DNA from: Vibrio diazotrophicus
GTDB lineage: Bacteria; Pseudomonadota; Gammaproteobacteria; Enterobacterales; Vibrionaceae
Length of the DNA: 64,000 nt
Direction of reading: 5' to 3'
Assembly: GCF_038452265.1 (NCBI RefSeq)
Contig: NZ_CP151843.1
Coordinates: 186,001 to 250,000, forward strand
A model generated the notes under the pieces. The model was given only the letters and a program-made list of their open reading frames with translations. It ran no database searches and was not told where the DNA came from. Positions 17,992-28,102 of this stretch are shown here, in pieces. The stretch's first letter is position 1; each line of letters opens with the position of its first letter. The position numbers were made by a program, and so were the translations under genes.

Positions 17992-18645
17992 ATGAATAGA
18001 AATATAGCTAGATTATTACCAACTCAAGGTTGGGGATAACACATACAATGGTAGGACTTTCTACTCAAAAACGTTATTCGGTTCTTCTCCGAAGACATTA
18101 TCCCCAATATTTTTAAGAATCCTTTAGGGTCTGGTTGAGTAAGTGCCAGTGCCCCAAGTTCTTCTATGCTGTAAATACCACCATTAGCGTTCTTAAATTC
18201 AGATTTAAGCCTGTTTTCCAACCTGTGGTATCAGGAAAACCAAACCACTCTCGTTCTCGGCTAAAGTCATTTTCCCGCTTTGGTCCTCATCCTGTAGAAT
18301 TTCGATTTAGTTCAGTATGAATAACATAACATCACCATCTTCGGCGTATAATCGATAACAAGTGAATGAACTAATACTGGCGAAGAAGATTTAACGGATG
18401 TGTTGAGAGATATTTTTTACTCACATTTCCGAATCTGGCTTCATCACGAATTCGCACTACAGAAAAACAACCCATATCAAGTTCACAAGAACAATGTTTA
18501 TCGAAGAATTTTAAGAAAGCCAAAAGGTCCAAGACCTCTGCCAGTTCATAACCTTTTCCATCGTTTATCGAGGTTAAAGGAAGGTGGTCTTTGGAACAAG
18601 TTACGCCATAGTTTGGTTTAGATGGCAAGCGAGAGAGGGTTTATT
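17992..18645. other. Gene-poor region, possible decayed DNA
   Basis: About 650 bases with only short open frames on both strands. On the minus strand, a frame reading REREWFGFPDTTGW (about 18215-18270) is followed in another frame by ENRLKSEFKNANGGIYSIEE (about 18160-18219), which could be one frame-shifted relic. The latter opens only with TTG. At 18371-18628 short frames on both strands have no ATG with a ribosome site. I recognise no family and assign no gene. Confidence 0.4.
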
Positions 18646-18969
18646 ATGTTAGTAACATTTAGCTGTAAAAATCATGCAAATGTCACCATGTTTGGTGAAA
18701 TTGCACAGGAAATGATAAAAATGATGGGGCATAGTGGGACTGTACCTGGTGCAATTTTGGCACCAAATGTTCCAGAGGCGTTAGCTCATCTAAAGAGCGC
18801 GCTTGAACAAGAAAAGCTACGAGATCTTAATATCGCTGAAACGGATGACGAAGATGAAAATGAAAACTCAGAGTACACCGTTTCGATTATTCACAGAGCT
18901 TATCCATTGCTTGAGTTACTAAATACAGCCATTGAGGGAAAATGTAACGTTATGTGGGAATCGCAATAA
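18646..18969 (+). CDS. DUF1840 family protein
   Basis: A 107-residue cytosolic protein starting MLVTFSCKNHANVTMFGEIA, with MMGHSGTVPGAILAPNVPEAL (about 26-46) and an acidic middle stretch DDEDENE. This matches the small DUF1840 family, function unknown. The start at 18646 is preceded by GAGAGAGG; an in-frame ATG at 18622 would add eight residues not found in the family. Confidence 0.85.
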   Translation: MLVTFSCKNHANVTMFGEIAQEMIKMMGHSGTVPGAILAPNVPEALAHLKSALEQEKLRDLNIAETDDEDENENSEYTVSIIHRAYPLLELLNTAIEGKCNVMWESQ

Positions 18970-19288
18970 CTTACAGGTGCGAGAGACAACTCACACAGCG
19001 AGCGGTATGTTGACCAAATTTTAGAAATAACACAATACCGAGTATTTCTCGGTAGTTGAGCGGTTGCCAAACTTGCAATCGTTTCCTGAGAATGAGAAAA
19101 GCTCAGTTGTTGAAAAATCTATCCCTTTCTAAGCCGTAATGGTGCCCAGGTTATGGTAAGTGATGTAGGGGCAGAATACTAACCAAGCGCATGTCGGAGT
19201 ACCTCTCTAGCTGTACCAGATGATACTAATTGAAATGTTCATCGTCCTAACATTAATCTTGTTAAGCTAGGACGATGGTCGAGATTGA
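18970..19288. other. Non-coding gap after DUF1840
   Basis: About 320 bases without a supported gene. Its right end holds a 10-bp inverted repeat CATCGTCCTA / TAGGACGATG (19240-19277, 18-base loop) that lies just after the DUF1127 gene stop and may end that minus-strand transcript. Confidence 0.45.
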
Positions 19289-19504
19289 CTATTCCCAGAA
19301 TGCTTTATCTGTTTCTTTTTTTGCAAGCTGCTTGTCTATTCCTAGGTCATCTAAAAGGTAATCGGGTAAATCTTTTAGGTGTCTTCTTGTTACTGAGTTT
19401 TGGTGCCAGCGCTTAATGGTAAGTAAGATATTCTTACCTAAGGATAGTGGTGGTTGATCTTGAACTTCAATCCAGTATTTACTGTGCTTTTCTAAGTTAT
19501 TCAT
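19289..19504 (-). CDS. DUF1127 (YjiS-like) small protein
   Basis: A 71-residue basic protein with the DUF1127 core RRHLKDLPDYLLDDLGIDKQLAKKE (about 40-64) and the usual terminal K-AFW. Small DUF1127 proteins take part in RNA or phosphate metabolism in some bacteria; no role is established here. It diverges from a GcvA-like LysR gene 100 bases away, which probably controls it. AGGTGA ribosome site before the ATG. Confidence 0.85.
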   Translation of the reverse strand: MNNLEKHSKYWIEVQDQPPLSLGKNILLTIKRWHQNSVTRRHLKDLPDYLLDDLGIDKQLAKKETDKAFWE

Positions 19505-19604
19505 GCGATCACCTATAATTATTGAGTTCGTTATGCTAAATAATCATTGAGGAATAGATGTTTTACAAACGATAGAAATTGATGTTTGGATAAGGAAATC
19601 TTAA

Positions 19605-20555
19605 GTGAAAGAGAAGTTACCGCCATTACGCTGGTTATATTATTTTTATGTAGCAGCCGAGAATGGAAGCTTTAAGGTGGCATCAGAGCAGCTATTTGTT
19701 ACGGCTGCAGCGATAAGTCAACAAATCCGACTGCTTGAAGAATGGTTAGAATGTGAACTTTTTGTCCGTCAGCACCGTAATGTGGAGTTGACTTCGGAAG
19801 GGCATATTTTGTTTGAATCTGTCAAACAAGGCTTTTCTCATATGTATGAGGGTATCCGAAAAATTAATCAGGATCCTACCCCAAATCAGCTTTCCATTTC
19901 TGTTCAGCCGACCTTTGCTCAGTACTGGTTAATTCCCAAAATTAAGCAGTTTCGCGTGCAATATCCTCAATTATCTTTAATGATTGACCCAACCAATAGG
20001 TTAGTGAATTTTCAGAATGATTTAGTGGATATCAGTATTCGTCATGGAACTGGAAATTATGCTGATTGTGAGTCAGTTTGGCTGATGGATGAGGTTATTT
20101 ATCCGGTATGTCATAAAAATTATCAGAAAGAAAAACAACTATATGACCTTAGTGATCTCATAAAGGCAGATTTAATTGAAGAGATCTCACCAGATAAGGA
20201 TTGGCCTAGCTGGTTAGAAACCATGAACTTACCCGTTGTTAATGCCTCTCTCCAATATGAGGGATCTCAATTCGTTATGGATGCAGCTCTAGCTGCTCAG
20301 GGAGTGGCATTGGTAAAACATAGTTTTGCTCAACGATACATTCAGGATGGACAATTAGTTCGAATTGGCAATAAAGCAGTAAAATCCAGATACAGCTACT
20401 ATCTGTGCTCACTTCGTAATCATGCCAATCGCGAGAAAAATAAGATATTTATGCAATGGATAAAGTCTGAGGTAGATGCGGTACATAAAAACGACACATC
20501 TGGGATAGATTTACGTGAGTTAAAACCAAATGCCAATGGTGTGATTGAGTTCTAA
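19605..20555 (+). CDS. LysR-family regulator, GcvA-like
   Basis: A 316-residue LTTR starting at GTG. It has the GcvA-like N-terminus LPPLRWLYYFYVAAENGSFKVASEQLFVTAAAISQQIRLLEEWL (about 5-48) with the HTH inside, and effector-domain marks DLVDISIRHGTGNYAD (about 143-158). It is divergent from the DUF1127 gene, a pairing common for this group, so that gene is the likely target. The last 30 residues (after about 285) extend beyond a typical GcvA. Confidence 0.85.
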   Translation: MKEKLPPLRWLYYFYVAAENGSFKVASEQLFVTAAAISQQIRLLEEWLECELFVRQHRNVELTSEGHILFESVKQGFSHMYEGIRKINQDPTPNQLSISVQPTFAQYWLIPKIKQFRVQYPQLSLMIDPTNRLVNFQNDLVDISIRHGTGNYADCESVWLMDEVIYPVCHKNYQKEKQLYDLSDLIKADLIEEISPDKDWPSWLETMNLPVVNASLQYEGSQFVMDAALAAQGVALVKHSFAQRYIQDGQLVRIGNKAVKSRYSYYLCSLRNHANREKNKIFMQWIKSEVDAVHKNDTSGIDLRELKPNANGVIEF

Positions 20556-20876
20556 ACCGCTGAAGTAATATTGAACCCCGAAGTGAGTTTGGAACGTTAG
20601 ATTTTTCGCTTAATAATAGATTTGTTCGAAGAGCCCTTATTCTAATCTGAAATAGGGCTAACGATCTAACAAGCTTATATCCCTTGATGTATTACACTGA
20701 GTAATCGTGCTTCTTCTAAGTTAAAAATTAGTCTTACTTTTCTGTCTCAGTATCACTTGCTGTTATCAAATCTTAAAAATTAATCATTTACGTAAATATT
20801 GCTTAATTATTGTCATATCCGTAAATTCACCATCACTCTATAATTAATCAGACATTTAATTAAAGGGACTTTACGT
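20556..20876. promoter_or_regulatory. Gap with TetR-operon promoter and possible operator
   Basis: Holds a hairpin-like repeat AGCCCTTATT / AAATAGGGCT (about 20631-20658) after the LysR gene. Further right are a perfect palindrome ATTTACGTAAAT (20786-20797), a TATAAT at 20839-20844, and a second TTTACGT copy next to the TetR start (about 20871). The repeated TTTACGT suggests operators for the TetR regulator encoded directly after. Confidence 0.45.
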
Positions 20877-21530
20877 GTGACCACCCATAACAGAAAAGCA
20901 GGTCGTCCCAGGGACAATAATATAGACGTTAGGCAAAAGCTTATCGAGCATGCTCGTGAACTGTTCACGTCTATGCCTTACGATAAAGTTTCAAATCGTC
21001 AAATTGCCAATCAAGCTGGTGTGAACATAGCGATGATTCACTATTATTTCGGCAACAAAGAAGGGCTATTTGAAACGGTGATACGAGAAACGATCAATCC
21101 TATGAAAGAACGCATACACATGATGATAAAAGACAGTTCACAAAAGAACTTTCTCGACATTATGCGAACCTACTATCATGAAATGTTCAAAATTCCACAG
21201 TTTCCCCGTTTAGTTTTTCAAATCATGCACATGGATACCTCGGATACTCAGCGTAAACTGCTCGAAAAAGTGTTCGCCGATATCAGTCAACCCATGCAAA
21301 CGGTGATGTTTGACAAGCTCGTCAACAGTAATATTTTAAAGCCTGATGTAGAGCCTGAATTATGTAAAGTCTCCTATTTTAGCTTGATGGCCTTTCCATT
21401 TATTGCCCCGCCAGGGCTCCTTTCCCTACACGGTATTGAGCTTTCTGAAGATTTCCTTAACCGACTGCTTGAACACAACATAAAACTGATGACTGATGGC
21501 ATGCTACAACCCAAAAACTTGCAGGATTAA
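20877..21530 (+). CDS. TetR-family regulator of the RND efflux operon
   Basis: 217 residues, GTG start. N-terminal TetR HTH (about 15-60; LFTSMPYDKVSNRQIANQAGVNIAMIHYYFGNKEGLFE) and an all-helical ligand domain. It ends five bases before the RND adaptor gene, so it is the first gene of the operon and probably represses it. Ligand unknown. Confidence 0.88.
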   Translation: MTTHNRKAGRPRDNNIDVRQKLIEHARELFTSMPYDKVSNRQIANQAGVNIAMIHYYFGNKEGLFETVIRETINPMKERIHMMIKDSSQKNFLDIMRTYYHEMFKIPQFPRLVFQIMHMDTSDTQRKLLEKVFADISQPMQTVMFDKLVNSNILKPDVEPELCKVSYFSLMAFPFIAPPGLLSLHGIELSEDFLNRLLEHNIKLMTDGMLQPKNLQD

Positions 21531-21535
21531 CACTT

Positions 21536-22852
21536 ATGAAAATCAATAAAAAATTACTGTTTTTTCCGGCACTTGCCATAGGGGTAATCACGTTAATACT
21601 TGCCATAAAACTTAAGCCTGATTTACCCGTTAAGCCTGCTGCCGATCGCGCACGTTTGGTGGAAACTGTCCCGTTGCAACGCCAAGCTATAGCGCCACAA
21701 GCAATTGGCTATGGCAAGATTGCGCCCAAGGTTGAATGGAAAGCCATTGCAGAAGTAACGGGCAAAATCGTCTACCGACACTCTAAATTAGAAAAAGGCC
21801 AAATTCTTCAGGCCGGAACAGAAATACTGCGTATCGATCCACTCGACTACGAACTTAAATTGGTCCAAGCACAGGCGGACCTCAGTTCTGCTCAAACTTC
21901 TCTCGCTAAGCTAAGCCAAGAAGAGCGAAATCTAGAGCAGACGCTTAAAATTGAGCGTAATCGTTTAGTGATCGCCAACAAAGAGCTCGAACGTAAACAA
22001 AATTTACGTACCAAAGGACTCACTTCACAATCAGATGTCGATCAGCAAGAGCAAAGCGCACTTTCACAGCGCAAGTTAGTGCTCGATATTGAAAATCAAA
22101 TCGGTTTGATGCCCGACGAAAAACGGGTTGCCGAAGCTTTGGTCAAAGTTAACTCATCTAAAGTGGAAGAAGCGCATCGTTCACTGGAAAAAACCATCAT
22201 TACTTTGCCCGATGACCTGCGTATTGCTCAAGTTGACATTGAGCAATATCAGGTTGTTAATCAGCAGCAAACCATGGTAACCGCACACGGTATGGACATA
22301 ATGGAAGTCGAGGCTCAACTTTCTATTCATGACATGCGCACGCTCGCCTCAAGTATTGGTAAAGTTAACCGCAATGAATCGGGCATTCCCCAACCCGATA
22401 TGACCTTTATTGACGCGAGTATTGAATTTAGCAGCGGCAATATGAAGGCAAGTTGGCCTGCGAAAGTGAGCCGAATTAGCGAAACCGTAGACCCAAATCA
22501 GGCCACTGTCGGTGTGATTCTGGAGATTCAACAAGATTATCGTCATCTAAATCCAAGCTCGCGACCTCCACTTGTCAACGGCATGTTCGTCAGAGCGTTT
22601 ATCGAAGGGCAGCCGAATCCAAGCTGGGTGATTCCTGAACGAGCATTGCATGGCGATAAAATTTATTTGATGGATGAGGATAATAAGCTGGTGATTGAAC
22701 CCGTGTCGGTTCTCTACCGTCGTGACAACCAAGTCGTGGTAGAAGGTGACCTAGAGGAAGGGCAAAAGCTGATTCTCAACGATCTGCTACCAGCGATTAA
22801 TGGCATGCTGCTTAAAGAGGCTGACACAGGCCACGAGGAGTCAGCGCTATGA
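21536..22852 (+). CDS. RND efflux periplasmic adaptor (membrane fusion protein)
   Basis: 438 residues. N-terminal membrane anchor (about 6-26), lipoyl/biotinyl-like halves around WKAIAEVTGKIVYRHSKLEKGQ (about 64-85), a long alpha-helical hairpin with coiled coil (about 105-200), beta-barrel, and membrane-proximal domain. It connects the RND pump to an outer-membrane channel. Overlaps the pump gene by 4 bases (ATGA). No lipoprotein Cys. Confidence 0.9.
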   Translation: MKINKKLLFFPALAIGVITLILAIKLKPDLPVKPAADRARLVETVPLQRQAIAPQAIGYGKIAPKVEWKAIAEVTGKIVYRHSKLEKGQILQAGTEILRIDPLDYELKLVQAQADLSSAQTSLAKLSQEERNLEQTLKIERNRLVIANKELERKQNLRTKGLTSQSDVDQQEQSALSQRKLVLDIENQIGLMPDEKRVAEALVKVNSSKVEEAHRSLEKTIITLPDDLRIAQVDIEQYQVVNQQQTMVTAHGMDIMEVEAQLSIHDMRTLASSIGKVNRNESGIPQPDMTFIDASIEFSSGNMKASWPAKVSRISETVDPNQATVGVILEIQQDYRHLNPSSRPPLVNGMFVRAFIEGQPNPSWVIPERALHGDKIYLMDEDNKLVIEPVSVLYRRDNQVVVEGDLEEGQKLILNDLLPAINGMLLKEADTGHEESAL

Positions 22853-25800
22853 TTCGATTCTTTGCCAAACATCCAACCGCAGCCAACTTGCTGATGTTGT
22901 GTTTGCTTGTATTGGGGGGGACATCGTTATCCAACATTAAGCGCGAGACTTTCCCTGCATTCGATCCTGCTTACATAATGGCAGGCGTGGTCTACCCCGG
23001 CGCGTCTCCACAAGAAGTAGAAGAGAGCATTTGTGTTCGAATGGAAGATGCAGTTGACGGTCTTGCGAATATCGAAGAAACGCAATGTGAAGCGGTTGAG
23101 GGCTCGGCAAGACTGATCCTGAAGCTCAACGGGAAAGCGGACATCGGACGAATGTTGGTCGATGTGCAAACCCAGATCAACGCGATCAATGATTTTCCAC
23201 AGGAGATTGAATCTCCTGTGGTTCAGGAACTGGACTGGAATGAACCTGTGGTGGATGTGGCTATCACCGCAGATACTACATGGCCGGAATTGAAAGCTTA
23301 CGCAGAACAGCTTAAGAGTACATTAAAGCTCGATTACGACGTTTCTCTGGTTAATATAGCGGGGTTTTCTGATCACCAGTTTCGTGTCGAATTGGACTCG
23401 AAAGCCATGCGTCAACTTGGCTTGAGTGTCGGCGACATTGCTACTCAAATTGGTCGTCAGAACATTAAGTTACCAAGTGGTTATATTGAAACACCAGACA
23501 AGAACTTTCTTATCCGTTTTGATGACAGGCGTATATCACCGGAGCAACTTGAACTGATCGTCATTGGCTCTGGAGCCAACGGCTCACTGATTCGACTTAA
23601 AGATATTGCTACGATTACCGACCGCTTCGAATTAGATGAACAAAAAGTTCTTTTCGATGGTCACCCTTCAGCCCTGCTCAAAGTGAGTAAGAACAAAGAA
23701 GATGATGCGCTTAGAATTAAAGAGCGCGTCGCTCAGTTCGTTGAGCAGCAACAAGCAATCGCTCCTGATGGTGTCAGACTAGAAATGACTAATGATCTCT
23801 CGTCTGTACTGTGGGACCGCTTAAGCATGATGTTTAATAATGGTTGGCAAGGTATCATACTCGTGTTCGCAACCATGTGGCTGTTCTTTAGTTTTCGTTA
23901 TTCATTCTGGGTTGCAGCTGGCTTACCCGTTGCTTTCCTTGGTGGTTTATTTCTGATGGCGCAACTCGGGCTGTCAATTAACGTCATGTCTCTTGTCGGC
24001 CTGCTGATGGCGGTCGGTATTATGATGGACGATGCGATTGTGATTGCCGAATCCATTGCCTCTCACCTTGATAGGGGGGAAGATGTCGATAATGCCGTTA
24101 TCAAAGGAGTGAAAAAAGTCCTTCCTGGGGTTGTTTCTTCTTTCCTTACCACTGTGTGTATTTTCGGTAGCTTGTTGTTTTTGCAAGGCGAAATGGGGGC
24201 TGTGCTCAAAGCCGTTCCACAAGTGCTGATTCTCGTTCTGATGCTGAGTTTAGTTGAAGCTTTTCTAATTCTTCCTAACCATTTATCGCATTCACTGCAT
24301 AAAGAGAAGAATGAAAAACCACCTGCAAAATTTAAAAAGAAACTCCTTGATGGTTTTGAGAACTTTCGCAATACAACTCTAGTCAACGCCGTGGAGAAAG
24401 TGGTTGAGTTTCGTTACGCCTTTATCGGTGGGATTCTTACACTACTTCTGATTTCCGTAGCTACTATAGCTGGAGGTTTACTCAAGTTTCAGCCTTTCCC
24501 GGAGTTAGACGGTGATATCGCCGAAGCACGCATCATTCTGCCCCCTGGGTCATCACTGTCTCAAACTGAGGCCGTGGTTGGCAAGCTCGTTGCGTCTGCT
24601 CAGAAGCTAAACAAAGAATGGACACGAGATGTTGAAAACGGTGTTCCACTAATTGAGCATATAACCAGTCAGTTTAATGCCAATGCTGACGCTGACGAGT
24701 CGGGACCACATATCGCCACCGTTCGACTTGATCTACTCGGTGCAGAAAGCCGCAATACCGTGATTGATGAGTTCATCACCGCTTGGCGTCAAGATATTGG
24801 TGAACTGGCTGATCCCATTTCGCTGGTCTTTAAACAACCAACCATGGGGCCGGGTGGGCGTGCGATTGAAATTCGCGCCAAACATGATGATCTCGATGAA
24901 CTCAAAGCGGCTTCAATAGATATTCAGCAGTATCTCAACGAATTCGATGGGGTACATGGCGTGCTTGACGATATGCGTATGGGTAAAGAAGAGGTGCTAG
25001 TCAAACTTCGTCCAGGCGCTGAAACTTACGGTATCAATGGTCAGTTGGTTGCTAATCAGTTACGTGCGGCCTTTTTTGGTCAGACCGCTGATGAAATTCA
25101 GGTTGGTGTCGAAAACATCTCAATTGAAGTGCGTCTCGATAAAATTCAAGCGGGCGACTTACAACAGTTGGCAAATTTCCCAATCATCATGTCGGATGGT
25201 AGTCAGATACCACTGGCAACCATTGCAACGTTAGATTTTCAACGTAATTATGTCCGAATCCAACGTATTGATGGCCTTAGAACCATTAGCGTATTTGGTG
25301 ATGTCGACAGTACCAAAGCCAGCTCAACTGCGATCATCGCTCAATTCCAACGTGAAGAAGCGTCTAAACTGATGGCGAAATACCCAGGGTTACGTTTCGA
25401 TTTTGAAGGCCAAACCAAAGATACCGCCGAAACTGGCGCATCAATGGGCAAAGGTTTCTTACTCGGTCTGTTCGGCGTGTTTGTCATACTTAGTTATCAG
25501 TTCCGTAGCTATCTAGAGCCCGTAGTCGTTATGCTTGCCATCCCATTAGCTTTCATTGGCGTGGTTTGGGGACATATATTGCTCGGTCACTCACTGAGCA
25601 TGCCTAGTTTGTTGGGTTTTGTTTCACTAGCGGGCATCGTGGTTAACGATTCAATCTTGCTAGTGCAGTATATACGTCATCACGTCGATGAAGGTGATAG
25701 CGTTCACGACTCTGTGGTGAAAGCAAGCCGAGAACGTTTCAGAGCGGTGTTTTTGACTTCGATGACCACGGCTGCGGGTTTACTCCCTATATTGACTGAA

Positions 25801-25950
25801 ACCAGCTTGCAAGCTCAGGTCATTCAACCTTTAGTCATCTCTATTGTGTTCGGAATTTTTGCGTCAACCTTGTTGGTGTTATTTATGATCCCGGCAGCCT
25901 ATTCGGTTCTTGAAGACTTCGGCTTGGTACATAAACACGAGGAAATCTAA
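22849..25950 (+). CDS. RND-family efflux pump (AcrB/hydrophobe-amphiphile type)
   Basis: 1033 residues, 12 predicted membrane segments and two large periplasmic loops. Signature MAVGIMMDDAIVIAESI (about 390-406) carries the Asp pair used in proton relay. Second-half match: GFVSLAGIVVNDSILLVQYI (about 924-943). N-terminus MIRFFAKHPTAANLLML is typical for the divergent RND group lacking the usual FIxRP motif. Together with the adaptor it should export amphiphilic compounds; substrate not deducible. No TolC-like channel gene here, so it must share one. Confidence 0.92.
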   Translation: MIRFFAKHPTAANLLMLCLLVLGGTSLSNIKRETFPAFDPAYIMAGVVYPGASPQEVEESICVRMEDAVDGLANIEETQCEAVEGSARLILKLNGKADIGRMLVDVQTQINAINDFPQEIESPVVQELDWNEPVVDVAITADTTWPELKAYAEQLKSTLKLDYDVSLVNIAGFSDHQFRVELDSKAMRQLGLSVGDIATQIGRQNIKLPSGYIETPDKNFLIRFDDRRISPEQLELIVIGSGANGSLIRLKDIATITDRFELDEQKVLFDGHPSALLKVSKNKEDDALRIKERVAQFVEQQQAIAPDGVRLEMTNDLSSVLWDRLSMMFNNGWQGIILVFATMWLFFSFRYSFWVAAGLPVAFLGGLFLMAQLGLSINVMSLVGLLMAVGIMMDDAIVIAESIASHLDRGEDVDNAVIKGVKKVLPGVVSSFLTTVCIFGSLLFLQGEMGAVLKAVPQVLILVLMLSLVEAFLILPNHLSHSLHKEKNEKPPAKFKKKLLDGFENFRNTTLVNAVEKVVEFRYAFIGGILTLLLISVATIAGGLLKFQPFPELDGDIAEARIILPPGSSLSQTEAVVGKLVASAQKLNKEWTRDVENGVPLIEHITSQFNANADADESGPHIATVRLDLLGAESRNTVIDEFITAWRQDIGELADPISLVFKQPTMGPGGRAIEIRAKHDDLDELKAASIDIQQYLNEFDGVHGVLDDMRMGKEEVLVKLRPGAETYGINGQLVANQLRAAFFGQTADEIQVGVENISIEVRLDKIQAGDLQQLANFPIIMSDGSQIPLATIATLDFQRNYVRIQRIDGLRTISVFGDVDSTKASSTAIIAQFQREEASKLMAKYPGLRFDFEGQTKDTAETGASMGKGFLLGLFGVFVILSYQFRSYLEPVVVMLAIPLAFIGVVWGHILLGHSLSMPSLLGFVSLAGIVVNDSILLVQYIRHHVDEGDSVHDSVVKASRERFRAVFLTSMTTAAGLLPILTETSLQAQVIQPLVISIVFGIFASTLLVLFMIPAAYSVLEDFGLVHKHEEI

Positions 25951-25952
25951 TA

Positions 25953-25986
25953 AAGGCAAAGCGGGTTAATTGACCCGCTTTGCCTT
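25953..25986. terminator. Strong hairpin after the RND operon
   Basis: 14-bp perfect stem AAGGCAAAGCGGGT / ACCCGCTTTGCCTT with a six-base loop, starting two bases after the RND stop. The following T-run is poor, yet stem strength and place make it the likely terminator of the RND operon. It may also serve the convergent DUF3820 gene. Confidence 0.7.
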
Positions 25987-26082
25987 AAGTTAAAATGTTT
26001 CTGCTGAGTTTGCTTCTCATCATTAAACCGCTATTGCCTGAGTTTTAAGTCTGGAGGAGGCTGAGCTGTTTACTCGGGGAAC

Positions 26083-26298
26083 TCACATTCGTTTTAAAGG
26101 TTTTACCACACTGTCCAACCCTTCAATTTTTAGTGCCAGACAGAGTTGAAGCAATTGACCTAGCTCTCCTGCGGGCCAGCCTTTTTTGTCAAACCACAAC
26201 AGGTATTCTTCGGGTAGATCAATCAGTACTCGGCCTGCGTATTTGCCAAAGGGCATTTGAATGCGTGCAAGTTTGATGAGGTTTTCTTTTTCTAACAT
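26083..26298 (-). CDS. DUF3820 family protein
   Basis: 71 residues from the internal ATG at 26298 (86 from 26343). Core MPFGKYAGRVLIDLPEEYLLWFDKKGWPAGELGQLL is the DUF3820 family signature (putative quorum-sensing-regulated or nucleic-acid related in other annotation; function not established). The shorter start fits family members, which begin with MLEKENLIKLA-like residues. Independent gene between the RND and Bat operons. Confidence 0.8.
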   Translation of the reverse strand: MLEKENLIKLARIQMPFGKYAGRVLIDLPEEYLLWFDKKGWPAGELGQLLQLCLALKIEGLDSVVKPLKRM

Positions 26299-26416
26299 GA
26301 ATGGAGCGCCGATCTGTTGCGTTATTTCTGAGTATTGTGCCATCTTTCAATGGCACATTGATCTTTTTCTTTTTATGGTCAGTCACCTTTAAGTCAAGAT
26401 GACCGAAGCTCCTAGA

Positions 26417-28102
26417 TTAGAGTTTAGCAAGGGTTACGGGTTTAACTTTACTGCGCTTTGCCTGCTGTTTTTGAATACGTTCAACTAACTTTTCAAGTTC
26501 GTCCGTTTTGATCTCTTGAGGTGTCGAAGAATAGAGTGCCTGATTGATATCATTCAGCGCTTGATTGATCGCTACCTGTTCTTGCTCTTCTAGTACTATA
26601 GTGTTAAGCCAAGCTTTTATCGCAGCACTCATAGCAATGCCATCAACCTTGCCAGACAAGGCATTTTTGACCGCCTGATGTTCGCTTGAGCTTGTTGTTT
26701 CTGTGGCGGTTGATTGGTCTGACGCTGATGATTTAAAACGCCATGCAAGCACACCAGTGACAACCCAAAGTACTGCAAACAACGCGGTTAAATAAGGCCA
26801 AAAACCAGCATCTTGAACGGTGACGGTTTCCACTTTTGTTGTGGGTTGTACGGGAGTAGGTGCCGCAACCAGTGGGGTATCATTTTGTTTAACGTTTAAG
26901 GTAAGCCCTGAAACTTTACTCGCTTGTTGTTGTTTTGCTGTGGTGTTCCACCAATCCACAGTTATTTCAGGCAAAGCAATATCGCCACTTTGACGTGGGA
27001 TAAGTACCTGTTTCACTGTCATCACAACGTCTCCGTTATCCAGCGTTGTGAATTGAGGTTTCTCATCGTAAATACTTAACGAAGTAGGGTAGCTGAGCTT
27101 AATGTTTGGCAACTGTTCTTGGGTTAGCCCCGCAACTTGCAGGTTCACTTCGCGGGTAATGGATTCGCCAACCTGAGTTTTGTAGCTGTCGCCAGAAATC
27201 GCATTTCCCTGACTGTTCGTCCATTTTTGAGTCAGGCTCAACTTACTCGTAGGGAGCCAAATACCCTGATAGTTTGACGGTTTAGGATTGACGGTAATCG
27301 AATATGTCTTCGCTTGAGTTTCAATAGGAACCAATCGGGTGCCACCGCTGTAGTTGCTACCGTAGACAATGGTGCCTTTGAAAACTGGCTCATTGAGTTG
27401 ATAAGTCCCAGCTTCTTTTGCTGTGATACGAAAATCCTGATCGACGACAGTCACTTCTACACCGTCTAACACCGTTTGATACTGATTGGCTTCACTGGCA
27501 GCGTTAAGTTCAAGCCCTTCAACGGCTGGTGGAGCGACGGTCGGATTTTGCAAACGACGTGGGTCTGCTTTGATGATTAATCGAGCTTTTAGCAAGGCGC
27601 TTTCATTCGGATAGAGTTCGGTTGTTGATAGTTGAGTTTGCACTTCAACCAGATCACTCACCTCTGGCGCTTGTTCGTCTTGTGCTACCTGAATCGCGAT
27701 TGGCTGAGTTTTTTGTCCGTTGAGTTCAAAGCTCGGAATCGTAACAATACCTATATGCGTGGCTGCGAGTGATATTGTCCATTCGCTTTTGTTGCTGCGC
27801 GTGCCGTTAATGATATTGATTGATGAACCAAAACTCGGGCGTCCCAACAGGAAATCACTGCTTAATACGGTGAAATCAATATCGTCTGATGAGGCTTTTT
27901 GATCACTCACCACTCGTAGCTGAAAAACTTCGTTTTTTACGACTTTGTTCTTACTGACGCTGGCATAAAAGGATGCCGCTTGAACGGAAAAACTATTCAA
28001 ACTAAGAGCTGCAATAGCTAAGAATAGAGCAAGTCGTCCTAAGCGAGAGATGTATGCAAATCGCGGGGAATTAGCGAATGGAGAATGTAATACGTTCATC
28101 AT
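26417..28102 (-). CDS. batD: BatD-like protein (oxygen tolerance family)
   Basis: 561 residues from the ATG at 28102, which overlaps the previous stop in TAATG. Signal peptide or anchor at about 20-42, then Ig-like BatD repeats (SVSKNKVVKNEVFQLRVVSDQKASSDDIDF at the start), a membrane segment at about 430-450 (WPYLTALFAVLWVVTGVLAW) and a cytosolic tail. The Bat set is thought to aid envelope stress or aerotolerance, and protein assembly linked to MoxR. Last gene of the MoxR-Bat operon. Confidence 0.85.
   Translation of the reverse strand: MMNVLHSPFANSPRFAYISRLGRLALFLAIAALSLNSFSVQAASFYASVSKNKVVKNEVFQLRVVSDQKASSDDIDFTVLSSDFLLGRPSFGSSINIINGTRSNKSEWTISLAATHIGIVTIPSFELNGQKTQPIAIQVAQDEQAPEVSDLVEVQTQLSTTELYPNESALLKARLIIKADPRRLQNPTVAPPAVEGLELNAASEANQYQTVLDGVEVTVVDQDFRITAKEAGTYQLNEPVFKGTIVYGSNYSGGTRLVPIETQAKTYSITVNPKPSNYQGIWLPTSKLSLTQKWTNSQGNAISGDSYKTQVGESITREVNLQVAGLTQEQLPNIKLSYPTSLSIYDEKPQFTTLDNGDVVMTVKQVLIPRQSGDIALPEITVDWWNTTAKQQQASKVSGLTLNVKQNDTPLVAAPTPVQPTTKVETVTVQDAGFWPYLTALFAVLWVVTGVLAWRFKSSASDQSTATETTSSSEHQAVKNALSGKVDGIAMSAAIKAWLNTIVLEEQEQVAINQALNDINQALYSSTPQEIKTDELEKLVERIQKQQAKRSKVKPVTLAKL

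Noticed and set aside
18371..18628. Short open frames on both strands
   Set aside because: The minus frame opens only with TTG and neither strand has a ribosome site or recognisable family; kept as gene-poor DNA.
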